DNA from: Pyronema omphalodes
Lineage: Eukaryota > Ascomycota > Pezizomycetes > Pezizales > Pyronemataceae
Assembly: GCA_024516155.1 (NCBI GenBank)
Contig: JAJJXM010000021.1
Span: 62,001 to 126,000 of the forward strand
DNA: 64,000 nucleotides
Direction: 5' to 3'
Position 1 is the first letter of the stretch. Each line of letters starts with the position of its first letter. This document shows positions 47,198 through 56,790 of the stretch, in pieces. The notes beneath the pieces were generated by a model, which searched no databases, was not told the DNA's origin, and was given only the letters and a program-made list of their open reading frames with translations. Made by a program: the position numbers and the translations under genes.

Positions 47198-49369
47198 ATG
47201 ACACCTACAGACAACTCGGCTCTCAATATTCAACCGCCACAAACAGTTCCGCAGTTTGCAATGTCCAATTCTACTCTGAATTCTCCGCAGTCTACACATT
47301 CCACCTCTGCTACGAATACTACGAATACTCCGACAGCTAGTACACGGAAAGCTTGCGATTCTTGTCGACTGTCGAAGGCGCGATGTGAACCCTTATCGGC
47401 GACGGAGGCCGCAACTCTAAAGTACCGCGACGACATCAGCGCCATTTGTCAGCGATGCGCAAGGACAGGTCGGCGATGTATATTCGGGGAGCGAAGCCGA
47501 CGGAAAAAGCGACGAAGAACCGAGTCCGGAGACGAAGGCGGCGAAAACAATGTAGACCGCGATAAGGTCAGTAGGCTTGAACAGAAGCTTAGTATCCTGG
47601 AAGCACGACTAGGAACCGCATCAAAACTGCCGAGTGAAGAACCTCAAAGCTTAAGAAGAGATAGTGATGATCCTCAAAGAGCTACTGCGACAGGTTTTGC
47701 ATCTTTGCTTGCTGGATCGCAAGCGTCGAGTGCTGATATGAAGATAGATTATGGTTATTACACCCCGCCTGCTACTTCCTCGGTTCCTGTTTCTATACCA
47801 GCTTCGGCTTCTTCCTCGGCGCCGATACAGGCATCAGGTTCACCATCTACTCTTCCTCCTCCTGTCGGCTTCGCAAATCCATTACTATTCTTCTGTCCCG
47901 ATCGACGAAACTCCCGCCCGAAACCAAAACTTCAACTAGGCCCAGATGTTCTATCCCGAAATGTCCTAAGTTTAAGTACAGCTACAATGCTGTATGAACA
48001 CTTTATAAACAACATGCTTCCACACTTTCCATTCTACACACCCCATGAATCTCTCGGCCAGATCAGACACCAGAAACCTCTACTATTTCTCGCAATCCTA
48101 GCTGCCGCTGCTGCATCTACAGGTGCTATAGATCTTCATAATAAGCTCCTGGACGAGGCATACGCTACATTATCCCGATTTATCCTCCACGGGGAAAAAA
48201 CGCTGGAACTAGTCCAAGCTATGATCATCACCATTACCTGGTACCATCCACCATCAGCCATAGAACAATCCCGGCTATGGATGTTGACAATGCAAGCCTC
48301 TGCAATAGCCGTGGATTTGAATACCGGTTCTTCCACAGATCTGGATGAGCGCAGAGCACTGTTGACTTGTTATTCTTGCAATGCTTGTATCTCTATAGTA
48401 TTGAGACGTCCGATATTTCTGCGGTATGGAAGGAAGATTCAGGAATCCCTGGAGTTGGTGGAAAATACTGGCTTGGAGGGGGATAGGATATTATGCACTT
48501 ATGTCACTTTGGTTTGGTATATGGAAGAGGCGTTTAGTGCTTGTGGGATTATTGATGGCGATTATACTGCCCCTCCTAATCCGCAGGCTATGGGTTATGT
48601 TCTGGATAACTTTTGGAGAAAGGTCTCGGAATATCAGAAAAAGATGACGAAAGTCTTGAAGAATTCTCCTTTGCGGGCGAGTGTGGAGGTTGCGCACCAG
48701 GGTGCAATCCTACAGGCGTTTGCGTTGGTGTTTGATATCCCTGGAGGTAACGTATCTGCACATGCTCGGTTATTACAGGCAGCTCATGAGACGATTGAAA
48801 TATTTCTAAGTTGCTCTGTCCAGACACTTAAAGCTTCGCCGTTTCATGTGTTTAGTCGTATGGCAAATGCATGTTCTGTTTTAATACGCCTAGCATCATC
48901 ACTAGTCGGAGAACGAAACATCGCCCCGGAATTGAGGATGGATGGTAGGATACCGTTGGACCATTTGAATGATGGACGTCTTGAACATCTTAGGATCCCG
49001 CATTATCTTTCCTTATTGATAGAACGGTTGAGGTTGTTACTGGGGCCAAGTTCAAGTGCTACCAATAGTGGGAGTAGGACTTTGGTTATGAGTTTGGCTT
49101 TGTTGGAGGGAATGAGGGTTTATTATAATACGCATTATTCTCCACCGGCTCCGGAGGTGGCGGCTGCTTCAATACTGTGTGGTACCCCGACTCCAGCGAC
49201 TTATCCACAGTATCAGCAGCCGCTTACGTTGGCGGATTTTGATGTTAATGTTAGTCAGGAGGATATTGAGAGTTTCTTTTATGGTGCGGATAGTGTTATT
49301 ATGTTGGGTGCTAATGGGGGGAATGGGTTGGGTTGGGATATGGGGGAGTATGCATGGGCGGGGGCATGA
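47198..49369 (+). CDS. Zn2Cys6 fungal transcription factor
   Basis: A single exon of 723 residues. The binuclear cluster has Cys53, 56, 63, 84, 87 and 94 (C-x2-C-x6-C-x20-C-x2-C-x6-C); the 20-residue middle loop is longer than the common 5-12. A basic stretch RSRRKKRRRT and a coiled coil SRLEQKLSILEARLG follow, as usual for DNA-bound dimers. The middle region (LYEHFINNMLPHFPFYTPHE, LWMLTMQASAIAVDLN) resembles Leu3/War1-type fungal-specific factors, including an acidic, Gly-rich C-terminus. Targets are unknown. It is tandem with SMC5 and ribokinase; no shared regulation can be read from sequence. Confidence 0.9.
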   Translation: MTPTDNSALNIQPPQTVPQFAMSNSTLNSPQSTHSTSATNTTNTPTASTRKACDSCRLSKARCEPLSATEAATLKYRDDISAICQRCARTGRRCIFGERSRRKKRRRTESGDEGGENNVDRDKVSRLEQKLSILEARLGTASKLPSEEPQSLRRDSDDPQRATATGFASLLAGSQASSADMKIDYGYYTPPATSSVPVSIPASASSSAPIQASGSPSTLPPPVGFANPLLFFCPDRRNSRPKPKLQLGPDVLSRNVLSLSTATMLYEHFINNMLPHFPFYTPHESLGQIRHQKPLLFLAILAAAAASTGAIDLHNKLLDEAYATLSRFILHGEKTLELVQAMIITITWYHPPSAIEQSRLWMLTMQASAIAVDLNTGSSTDLDERRALLTCYSCNACISIVLRRPIFLRYGRKIQESLELVENTGLEGDRILCTYVTLVWYMEEAFSACGIIDGDYTAPPNPQAMGYVLDNFWRKVSEYQKKMTKVLKNSPLRASVEVAHQGAILQAFALVFDIPGGNVSAHARLLQAAHETIEIFLSCSVQTLKASPFHVFSRMANACSVLIRLASSLVGERNIAPELRMDGRIPLDHLNDGRLEHLRIPHYLSLLIERLRLLLGPSSSATNSGSRTLVMSLALLEGMRVYYNTHYSPPAPEVAAASILCGTPTPATYPQYQQPLTLADFDVNVSQEDIESFFYGADSVIMLGANGGNGLGWDMGEYAWAGA

Positions 49370-49922
49370 TGGATGGGGAGTATGGATGGCCGGAAGTGTG
49401 ATGAATGAGATTATGGATGGCCGGAGTGTGATGATGAATTAGGAATATACATAACCGGGAATGTAATGATGAATGGGGAGCATGCATGGGTGGGAGTGTG
49501 ATGATTGATGAATGAGAAAGCGATAGGCTTTGGCGTTGGTATTGTTTTTTAGGGGCATTTATGGTGTTTATTCAGGTCTGCTATTTTTTGGTTTGATATC
49601 TTTTTCATTACATTTTAGACGAGATAGATAATTGTATTCATAGCCAGTAATTGAAATTCTTTTCAAAGTCAATAATTCCAATAACATCGTGATATCCATA
49701 TGAGCTCGCGTGTCATCCGCCGTTCACACCTTTCCCAGTCTGCTCTAGCAACTCTAGCTATGCATATGCCAAGCACCCCCCTCCACACCCCCTACCTCCA
49801 CCGCATCTACTGGCGCTCCAGCACCATACACGCAGCTCGACGCACCCGTCACAATCGTCTAGCTTCAGCGCATCCCCATCCCCCCTCTCGCCTTCCCTGC
49901 TTACTGTACAGTACAGCCCACA
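49370..49922. other. spacer upstream of ribokinase
   Basis: Starts with G-rich near-repeats (GGATGGCCGGA-type units, about 49370-49510) just after the regulator stop. A frame at 49700-50176 overlaps the ribokinase start out of frame and is not supported. Confidence 0.4.
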
Positions 49923-50843
49923 ATGTCAATCCTGATAATCGGCTCCCTCAACACCGACCTGATCACGGTGACCCCACGGATGCCCGCGGCTGGGGAGACC
50001 CTTACAGCAACCAGTTTCCACACAGCACCCGGCGGCAAAGGTGCCAACCAGGCCGTAGCATGTGCGCGTCTTTCGCTTCCTCCAACAAAGGTGTCTATGA
50101 TTGGATCTGTAGGACGAGACAGTTTTGCATCACCCCTCCTCAGCGAACTCGAAGACTCGGGAGTCGACGTAACTAGAGTTACATCCCACGCCTCGGAACC
50201 TACGGGCTCGGCTGTCATCGTTGTCGACGGATCAAACGGGGAAAATCGTATCCTCATCCATACTGGTGCAAACGGAACTGTCACCCCAGAATGTTTCCCC
50301 GAAACAGAAGATTGGAATGCTGTGGTTTTGCAACTTGAGATCCCCGTTCCTACTGTCCTCAGCATCCTCTCAGCGGCAAAGGCTCAGGGTGTTAAAACTA
50401 TCTTTAACCCCGCCCCGGCTGTTCCTCTTCCTGAGGAATGTTGGAAGGATGTCGATTGGTGTATTGTCAACGAAACTGAAGCTGCTATTCTCACGGCTGT
50501 GGAGCAGAATGTTTTGGACACTAAGGAAGGAGTAGAGACGGCTGGAAAGGAGTTGCTTCGTCGTGGTTGTGGTGCTGTGGTAGTTACCTTGGGAGCTAGA
50601 GGTGCTTACTGGTGTGCGGCGGATGAAGAGGGTTGGGTTGAAACTGGTGTTAAGAAGGAGGATGTTGTCGATTCTACTGGTGCGGGAGATACCTTTGTTG
50701 GAGCGTTGGCGGTTGGTGTGGTTGAGGGAAAGAGGAGGGAGGAGTGTGTAGACTTTGCCCGCCGTGCGGCAGGGCGTGCAGTCCGTAAGAGGGGAGCTAT
50801 GGCAGGAGTTCCCTGGAGGAGAGAGGTTGAGGAGGGGGTTTGA
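49923..50843 (+). CDS. rbk1: ribokinase (PfkB family)
   Basis: A single exon of 306 residues, the usual ribokinase length. N-terminal GSLNTDLITV and the substrate-site motif GGKGANQAVACARL at about 39-52 are typical, with NETEA later. The second PfkB signature DSTGAGDTFVGAL contains the catalytic base Asp256. It phosphorylates D-ribose to ribose 5-phosphate with ATP in the cytosol, linking ribose salvage to the pentose phosphate pathway. The start was chosen at MSILIIGSLN, which matches family N-termini. A 27-nt-arm inverted repeat lies about 170 bp after the stop. The gene symbol follows fungal practice and is by family only. Confidence 0.93.
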   Translation: MSILIIGSLNTDLITVTPRMPAAGETLTATSFHTAPGGKGANQAVACARLSLPPTKVSMIGSVGRDSFASPLLSELEDSGVDVTRVTSHASEPTGSAVIVVDGSNGENRILIHTGANGTVTPECFPETEDWNAVVLQLEIPVPTVLSILSAAKAQGVKTIFNPAPAVPLPEECWKDVDWCIVNETEAAILTAVEQNVLDTKEGVETAGKELLRRGCGAVVVTLGARGAYWCAADEEGWVETGVKKEDVVDSTGAGDTFVGALAVGVVEGKRREECVDFARRAAGRAVRKRGAMAGVPWRREVEEGV

Positions 50844-51658
50844 AGCAGTGATTACGGAGCTCTAGAGTGGAGGTAGATGAAGACCCTGGGGATTAGACGA
50901 GGGATACGGAGTGATGAGGAATGTTTGTGCGTGGTTTTTTACGATTAGACGAGCTATATTACGGTGTGCTATTGTTTCTGCGTCTGTTATGTGTTTTCTA
51001 CAGTTTCTATTTCTCGAGCCAAGGTAGTGGCTAGCACCACCCTCTCGAGCGTAGGAGTGTCACTGGTGCTAGCCACCACTTTGGCACGAGTATGTTATAT
51101 TGTCCATCATGGTTCCATTATTGTTTTTATCAACCACAATCTACCTAAAGCCCCACTTCCTGCCTTGCCCCGCAATCATATCTGCTCACTCGAGAAGAGA
51201 ACGCGAGCTTATGTAACAGAAATCAAAGACGCGAGCTTATGTAAAAGAACGCGTTTGCCACCAAATCCCCGCAGCCGGACGGAACGGCACAAGCGGCATC
51301 CACCCCAGCCCCGCAACCGTCGCGGCTCGCCCCGCCGACCTCTTCCGACGGACGAGGCACCTCTTCGGAGATCGTTCTCCGGCCAGCCAGTCCAGGAAGA
51401 CCCCAGCCCGCCCCGCCTGCGCACGCGCACATACCCCTTCCTTCCAGCTGACTCATCCTCGCGCACATGCCTTTATCACCCGATACCGTATCGGCGTAAC
51501 CAAAACCATCCCGCCATCTCTGGTAGCTGAACCCCTTGCATAATCCCTGCATAGCGTTATCTACCTGCCATAAGACCCAGAGCTCCCCCGGACCCTGGGA
51601 ATAGCTTTCCTGCTCCAGCTCTCACAACCACAACAACAAACACGAAACAAACCCCGCG
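50844..51658. other. spacer between ribokinase and nuclease genes
   Basis: Contains the long inverted repeat at 51014-51090. GC-rich sequence from about 51230 to 51480 has open frames on both strands that look like composition effects. No gene supported. Confidence 0.4.
51014..51090. repeat. long inverted repeat, possible hairpin
   Basis: The left arm starts at 51014 and contains GTGGCTAGCACCA; the right arm ends at 51090 and contains TGGTGCTAGCCAC. The 27-nt arms (51014-51040 and 51064-51090) have about three mismatches and enclose a 23-nt loop. The innermost 13 bp pair perfectly. It could be a transcript hairpin in the ribokinase 3' region or a small insertion. Confidence 0.85.
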
Positions 51659-52546
51659 ATGCAACCCATCGCCCCCCTCCTACTATTCCTCTCGCTACTA
51701 ACTCCCGCGTGGAGCTGGGGGATGCTCGGTCACCGCACCACCGCCCTCCTCGCAACCCGCTACCTTTCCCGTCCAACCTCCCGCCAAATCCGTCAGCTCC
51801 TAAAACCACAATCCATCGTCACCGCCTCCACCTGGGCCGACTACTACTCCCACACTCCGGCGGGACGATTCTCCGCCCCTTGGCACTGGATCGACGCACA
51901 CGACAGTCCGCCGAGTAAATGCGGTGTTGATTATAGTCGTGATTGCGGCGAGACGGGGTGTATTGTATCCGCGCTGAAAAACCATACTGCGAGAGTTAAT
52001 GATAAATCTTTGGATTGGGAACAGAGACAGATGAGTTTAAAGTGGGTGATACATTTTGTGGGCGATATTCATCAGCCGTTACATACTGAGGATCTTGCAC
52101 GCGGGGGTAATTCGATTCATGTTAAGTTCGGGGGACGGAACACCAATTTGCATCATGTTTGGGATTCGAGTATTGCGGAGAAAATTGTGGGAGGAGGAGG
52201 GATTAAGGATGCGGTTAATTGGGCGAATGATTTGTATGAGAGAATACAGAAGGGCGAGTGGGAGATGAAGGGGAGGGAGTGTAAGGACTTGGAGAAGGCG
52301 GAGGATTGTGCCCTCCAGTGGGCCAGTGAGACTAATATGTTGATGTGTGGTTATGTCATCCCTGAGAGTGGATTGGATGGGAAGGAGTTGTCCGGAGAAT
52401 ACTATGAAGGCGCAGTGGAGATTGTGGAGAAGCAGATTGCCCTGGCCGGATATAGAATGGGAATGTGGTTGAATCAGATGTTTGAGGGTCAGGGGGAGGA
52501 GGAGGGCTTGTGGGAACAGATGATGGGTCTTGTGGAGGAGTTGTAG
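51659..52546 (+). CDS. secreted S1/P1-type zinc nuclease
   Basis: A single exon of 295 residues. A signal peptide ends at PAWS, so Trp20 becomes the mature N-terminus, as required because its amino group binds zinc. All nine metal-ligand positions of the S1/P1 family can be matched: Trp20, His25, Asp61, His76, His132, Asp136, His142, His165 and Asp169 (motifs WGMLGH, TWADYY, WHWID, HFVGDIHQPLH and NLHHVWD). Cysteines 88, 96 and 101 allow disulphides. It degrades single-stranded DNA and RNA and 3'-mononucleotides outside the cell, for nutrient recovery. The gene is complete, and its third-position GC falls from the 5' to the 3' half. Confidence 0.95.
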   Translation: MQPIAPLLLFLSLLTPAWSWGMLGHRTTALLATRYLSRPTSRQIRQLLKPQSIVTASTWADYYSHTPAGRFSAPWHWIDAHDSPPSKCGVDYSRDCGETGCIVSALKNHTARVNDKSLDWEQRQMSLKWVIHFVGDIHQPLHTEDLARGGNSIHVKFGGRNTNLHHVWDSSIAEKIVGGGGIKDAVNWANDLYERIQKGEWEMKGRECKDLEKAEDCALQWASETNMLMCGYVIPESGLDGKELSGEYYEGAVEIVEKQIALAGYRMGMWLNQMFEGQGEEEGLWEQMMGLVEEL

Positions 52547-54000
52547 ATGGGTTTTACATGACATGGGTCGGTCGGAGTTCTTGGATGTGTGTCTTTTTTT
52601 CTTGTGATGCTTCGTTCTGATTGGGTTTAATATTGGGATGCATGAGGCTATGGAACATAGATGATAGTGAGATAATTATATATACTTACAGTACATGATG
52701 CGGTAATAAATGGTTGTAATAACTTCAATGGAAGAGATTCAAGAGTTGTTAACGAGTGATCAAGTGCTACTAAATATTGCAAACTACTTAACGATACGAT
52801 ACACCTAACTCAAAGCCAGTAACTCAACCCACAACAAAGCATAAACTCGTCTAAACACGCACTGACACAACTTTACAGATCCAATCCAAACAGTTCCGCG
52901 AACAAAAAGTCCCCCAGCTCCAAAATCAGCTATTCATTTAGCAAGCAATCGTCATTAGAAAAATAAATGAAGAAGAAAAATTAAGACAGCACCTTACTCC
53001 AAACCATAACAAACTAGATCAGCCATATATATCTCCATTCCCCCGTTTCTCCAAGCCCGACCCATACCAAAGCTACCAACTAAGAAAATAAAAATAAAAA
53101 CTGAATAAGAAACACCCCATATTATTATTCATTTTCTCAAGTCAATCACAAAACAATAAACCATAAGTGAGCAGCAAATCCAACCATTACTCTTACCTAA
53201 ACTACTCACCAATAGAACGCCCGAAACTCGAGATATTCTGTGGACTATAGACTGACATCCGAAAAGTTAGAGAGTTTTGTAGTTCTATAGTTCTCTGTAG
53301 TATATCTGATTATTCATTCATTTATTTAGCTATTCACACAACCACGCAAGTAACCAATATTTAACCAACCCTGACTGTCTCCAACCATCTAGCAAGTTAC
53401 AACTAAGTATGGCAGTCGAATGTAGTCAACGGCGAATTTTGCTGTCGGTTGTAGTCCGAGGTGCCGGACGTACCACCGACATGTAGTTCAGTTCCCTTGG
53501 AATCCCGGACTGGACCCACCGGACAACGGAAACACTGGAACATGCTATATACATATGGAGGATTCTTATAAAAAATGCTGTGCCAAACCCCGAAATAGTC
53601 GATAATGCTGTGTACTACGCCACATGCATGCGCAGTACAGAAAAGAAAATGGGGAAGGGAGGAGAAGAGTTGGACAAGGCTACCGGTAGTGGACATAGAG
53701 ACAGGGTTACCCAGGTAAGAGGATGAATTTGAGAAAGCCTAGCCGGAGCTCCGACCTATATGTACACCCCCCACTACGCTATCAGTAGAACAACTCTTTG
53801 CACACATAGATATACAAAGCTCCACTTTTTCTCCACTATTGGTATCCGACGGCCGTGTCTAAGTATTGACGTTAAACCACCACCAACGGTAACTGCTCAT
53901 CTTTTTTCTTGACTACTTGATAATTTGCAATCCTTCTCTACGATTTCAAATTGCGATACTAACCATACCTACAGACAGCCCGAGACTTTGAAAAACGTAT
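52547..54000. other. intergenic, nothing recognised
   Basis: AT-rich sequence after the nuclease gene. No supportable gene or RNA. Confidence 0.45.
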
Positions 54001-54540
54001 GGAGGTAACCACACTCATATTGTACTCTACAATTACAGCAATGTCAAAACGTCTCTACATGGTGCTTGGGAAGATCTGCCACCGAACATGATGGGTTACT
54101 GCTCTGACGATGCCGATATGGAGGCAGATGGTGGGAAAGTTAGCAAAGAGTCTCTCTGATTCGACGGTGGCAGTCAACCTGGGCCCATAATACGATACGA
54201 CTTTGGCACTTCGCTTGAGTAGCTAGTAGTATTGAGTAATGTTATCCACTCTCGATGATCATTCATGCATGTTTAGGAGACAACCGCACTCATACTTTAC
54301 TCTACAATTACAGCAATGTCAAAACGTCTCTACATGGTGCTTGGGAAGATCTGCCACCGAACATGATGGGTTACTGCTCTGACGATGCCGATATGGAGGC
54401 AGATGGTGGGAAAGTTAGCAAAGAGTCTCTCTGATTCGACGGTGGCAGTCAACCTGGGCCCATAATACGATACGACTTTGGCACTTCGCTTGAGTAGCTA
54501 GCAATATTGAGAAGTGCTATCCCTCTCTATGGTCATTCAT
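54001..54540. repeat. 275-bp tandem duplication with a perfectly conserved core of about 200 bp
   Basis: Unit 1 (54001-54275) and unit 2 (54276-about 54540) have a period of 275 bp. The cores 54026-54226 and 54301-54501 are identical, while the flanks within the same units differ at many positions. Neither strand has a stable reading frame through the core. A third, diverged copy lies at about 54660-54845. Confidence 0.95.
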
Positions 54541-54659
54541 GTTGATGAACATGATTCAAGGTTAAAGTTTCTTCCCGTGTTGTTTACAACGAGAACCAAC
54601 CACTTTGCGAGACATACTGTTTAAGCTCGTATGCCATTGATGCTACTTCCTTTACCGCT

Positions 54660-54845
54660 TCCAGAATTTCGAAAAGTGTGTCCATGGGATGTGGGAGCGC
54701 CGAACATCAACCATGATTGGTTACTGCTTTGACGGTGCCACTAGAGCGGCAGTAATTGGAAAAGTTAGCAAAGGGATTCACTAATTGGGAGGTGTTGTTG
54801 ACCTGGGTCCTGACTATGACATGATAGAGAAGAATTCGCTTGAAG
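54660..54845. repeat. diverged third copy of the 275-bp repeat
   Basis: Matches the core through blocks such as GGTTACTGCT, GACGGTGCC, AAAGTTAGCAAAG, GACCTGGG and TTCGCTTGA, with many substitutions between. It shows that the family is older than the recent exact duplication. A minus-strand frame of 194 codons overlaps it but is not conserved in the other two copies. Confidence 0.7.
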
Positions 54846-55478
54846 GAAGGCAGCCTCCAACTAGCGCCAGGCCACGCTTTAATTGGCACACATCTTGTAC
54901 GAACCAAGAAGAAAGATTCGGATAGTTGCTGGTTCCGCAATTCTGGAAAAAGACAAACCCGGAGACACCTGTTTGGCACATGTAAGGCATTGAGGAGAGA
55001 TCTCTTGGTGTTGAAGAACAAGGTTGGGTTGAGTGGCCATTCATAACTGGGCGGTGAAGGGCCTAACATCTGTATGTGAAAAACTTCGCGCCCGGTGCTG
55101 TAGGCGGGTGTTTTCCACCCGAGTGGGGGGCATCCTGCATAATATCCGTTCTTTTTTTTTCTTTGCTTTGGCTCGGCTGATTTATTGATTCCAGTATTGC
55201 CGCATTTTTTTACGGAAAGTTTTTGATGAGGCAAATGGTTTATAGGTTTATGTGTGTATACTGACGAGTTATGGATCAATACATTATACATGTACTGTGT
55301 GAAAATATTTCTTTTATCTTATATGAATCTCAGCCTCAACTCAGTGACTGCTTATATCCCCATGTTCCAGTCGTAATACTACAAACCACAAACCACACCC
55401 AACCCCCGAAGCCAAAAAATAATCATAAATCCCTTCTTTCACCCGCTCAATAAAACACCGTTTCCCCATCCATACCCT

Positions 55479-55514
55479 CCCCCCCCCCCCCCCCAAAAAA
55501 AAAAAAAAAAAAAA
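55479..55514. repeat. C16-A20 compound homopolymer
   Basis: Sixteen C followed directly by twenty A. Confidence 0.9.
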
Positions 55515-55767
55515 GGAACCTCCCCCATGAACCCCTCTTTCCACCCACCATCACCATCCTCACCATAAAAGCAAAAAAGGTAATAACCCCCCCACATCAC
55601 CATCCCAAACTTCAATCCCCAGAGTCTCTCCAATATAACTCAAAAACCAAAGTTTCCAGCGGGGATTAGGAAAAGAAAGAGGCGTATGAAATGTTATCAA
55701 CTAATTTCTCCTCATTGAATAGACTTCTACGCAGTACTTTACCATCAGTCAAGAGAAATATCAAACG

Positions 55768-55793
55768 TTTTTTTTTTTTTTTTTTTTTTTTTT
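55768..55793. repeat. T26 homopolymer
   Basis: Uninterrupted run of 26 T. Confidence 0.9.
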
Positions 55794-56306
55794 GATAAAT
55801 GGAGGTTTGAGTTTGAGTTTGAGGTATGAGTGATAGCTGATGATTCATAGTTGGGCGGAGCAGTGATCTCAGTTTACGTATTGGGGTACAGAGTCTACCT
55901 TCTCAACCTATTGGTAATTTCGTTATAGAGATATGTATGTCTTGAGCTTTTGATTCAATATATGCCTCTGTAAAACCCATAATACCTGCTTAGTGATGAT
56001 AAATCCAATCAAAATCACAGCCCTGCGAAAAAGAAAGAAAAAAAAACCATCATATCCCATATCGCATACCGAAAATAACAATAAATTATCATTACATATA
56101 CTAAAACATTTCCCGTATATATAGTAACAATACTGCGACTACATATTGTATCTTATCATATCATATCATATCATATTATATCCTGTTTCCTATTGGTATT
56201 CCTATTCCTCTTTATTTCTGTCGTATGGTAGGTAATCTCCGTAACTAAACTCCTCCAGATCCCCGTATCCCATTCCCATAGCTCTTCCCAATACCTCTTA
56301 CTCTCA

Positions 56307-56313
56307 CCCCCCC

Positions 56314-56344
<31 letters not shown>

Positions 56345-56349
56345 ACACA
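56307..56349. repeat. C24 followed by (AC)n microsatellite
   Basis: Twenty-four C then nine to ten AC units. Confidence 0.9.
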
Positions 56350-56728
56350 AATCTCCCATCCTAAAAACCATGTATGTACCACAAAATATCACTCGCTCAC
56401 ACTACATCACCATAACAAAAAATCATACTCCTCTAAATCAATATCATTTCAACTATCATCCGAATCCAAATCCGAATCCATAATCATCGCTGTATCTACG
56501 CTATCCTATCCAACCATATCTATCCAGATTCCAGATTCCAGATCCACGACCGCTGTGTCTGTGCCCTTTACTTTCAGAAAACCGCCCATTTAGGAAAAGA
56601 AAAGAGGAAGGACAAAAAGAAGAAGAAAATATTCCATGACTAGATAAGACTAGATGAAAAGATGCTGTGTAGCTGTTTGTTTATAGCGTGCCACTACCTA
56701 CCCGTCCACTATCCCAATACCCACCTCC

Positions 56729-56790
56729 GCCACCCACCCACCCCCACCCCGCCCACCACACCCTCACCCCCGCCCACCATCCCCCACCCC
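56729..56790 (-). promoter_or_regulatory. G-rich tract in lipase 3' UTR, potential G-quadruplex
   Basis: The minus strand carries many closely spaced runs of three to five G (plus strand shows CCCACCCACCCCCACCCCG-like runs) directly after the lipase stop codon. More than four G-runs with 1-7 nt loops satisfy the usual quadruplex pattern. As the gene is on the minus strand, the transcript would be G-rich here. Confidence 0.6.

Larger units (their letters stand above)
54846..56728. other. intergenic, homopolymer-rich
   Basis: Noncoding. It holds C16-A20 at 55479-55514, T26 at 55768-55793, an ATATC-type microsatellite near 56154-56178, and C24 followed by (AC)9-10 at 56307-56349. Open frames here are all low-complexity. 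Confidence 0.6.

Noticed and set aside
50964..51530. Plus-strand frame of 188 codons after ribokinase
   Set aside because: Runs through the inverted repeat and GC-rich spacer with no domain; opposing minus-strand frames are equally open.
54707..55291. Minus-strand frame of 194 codons
   Set aside because: Overlaps the diverged repeat copy; its frame is not kept in the two better copies, and the composition is not protein-like.
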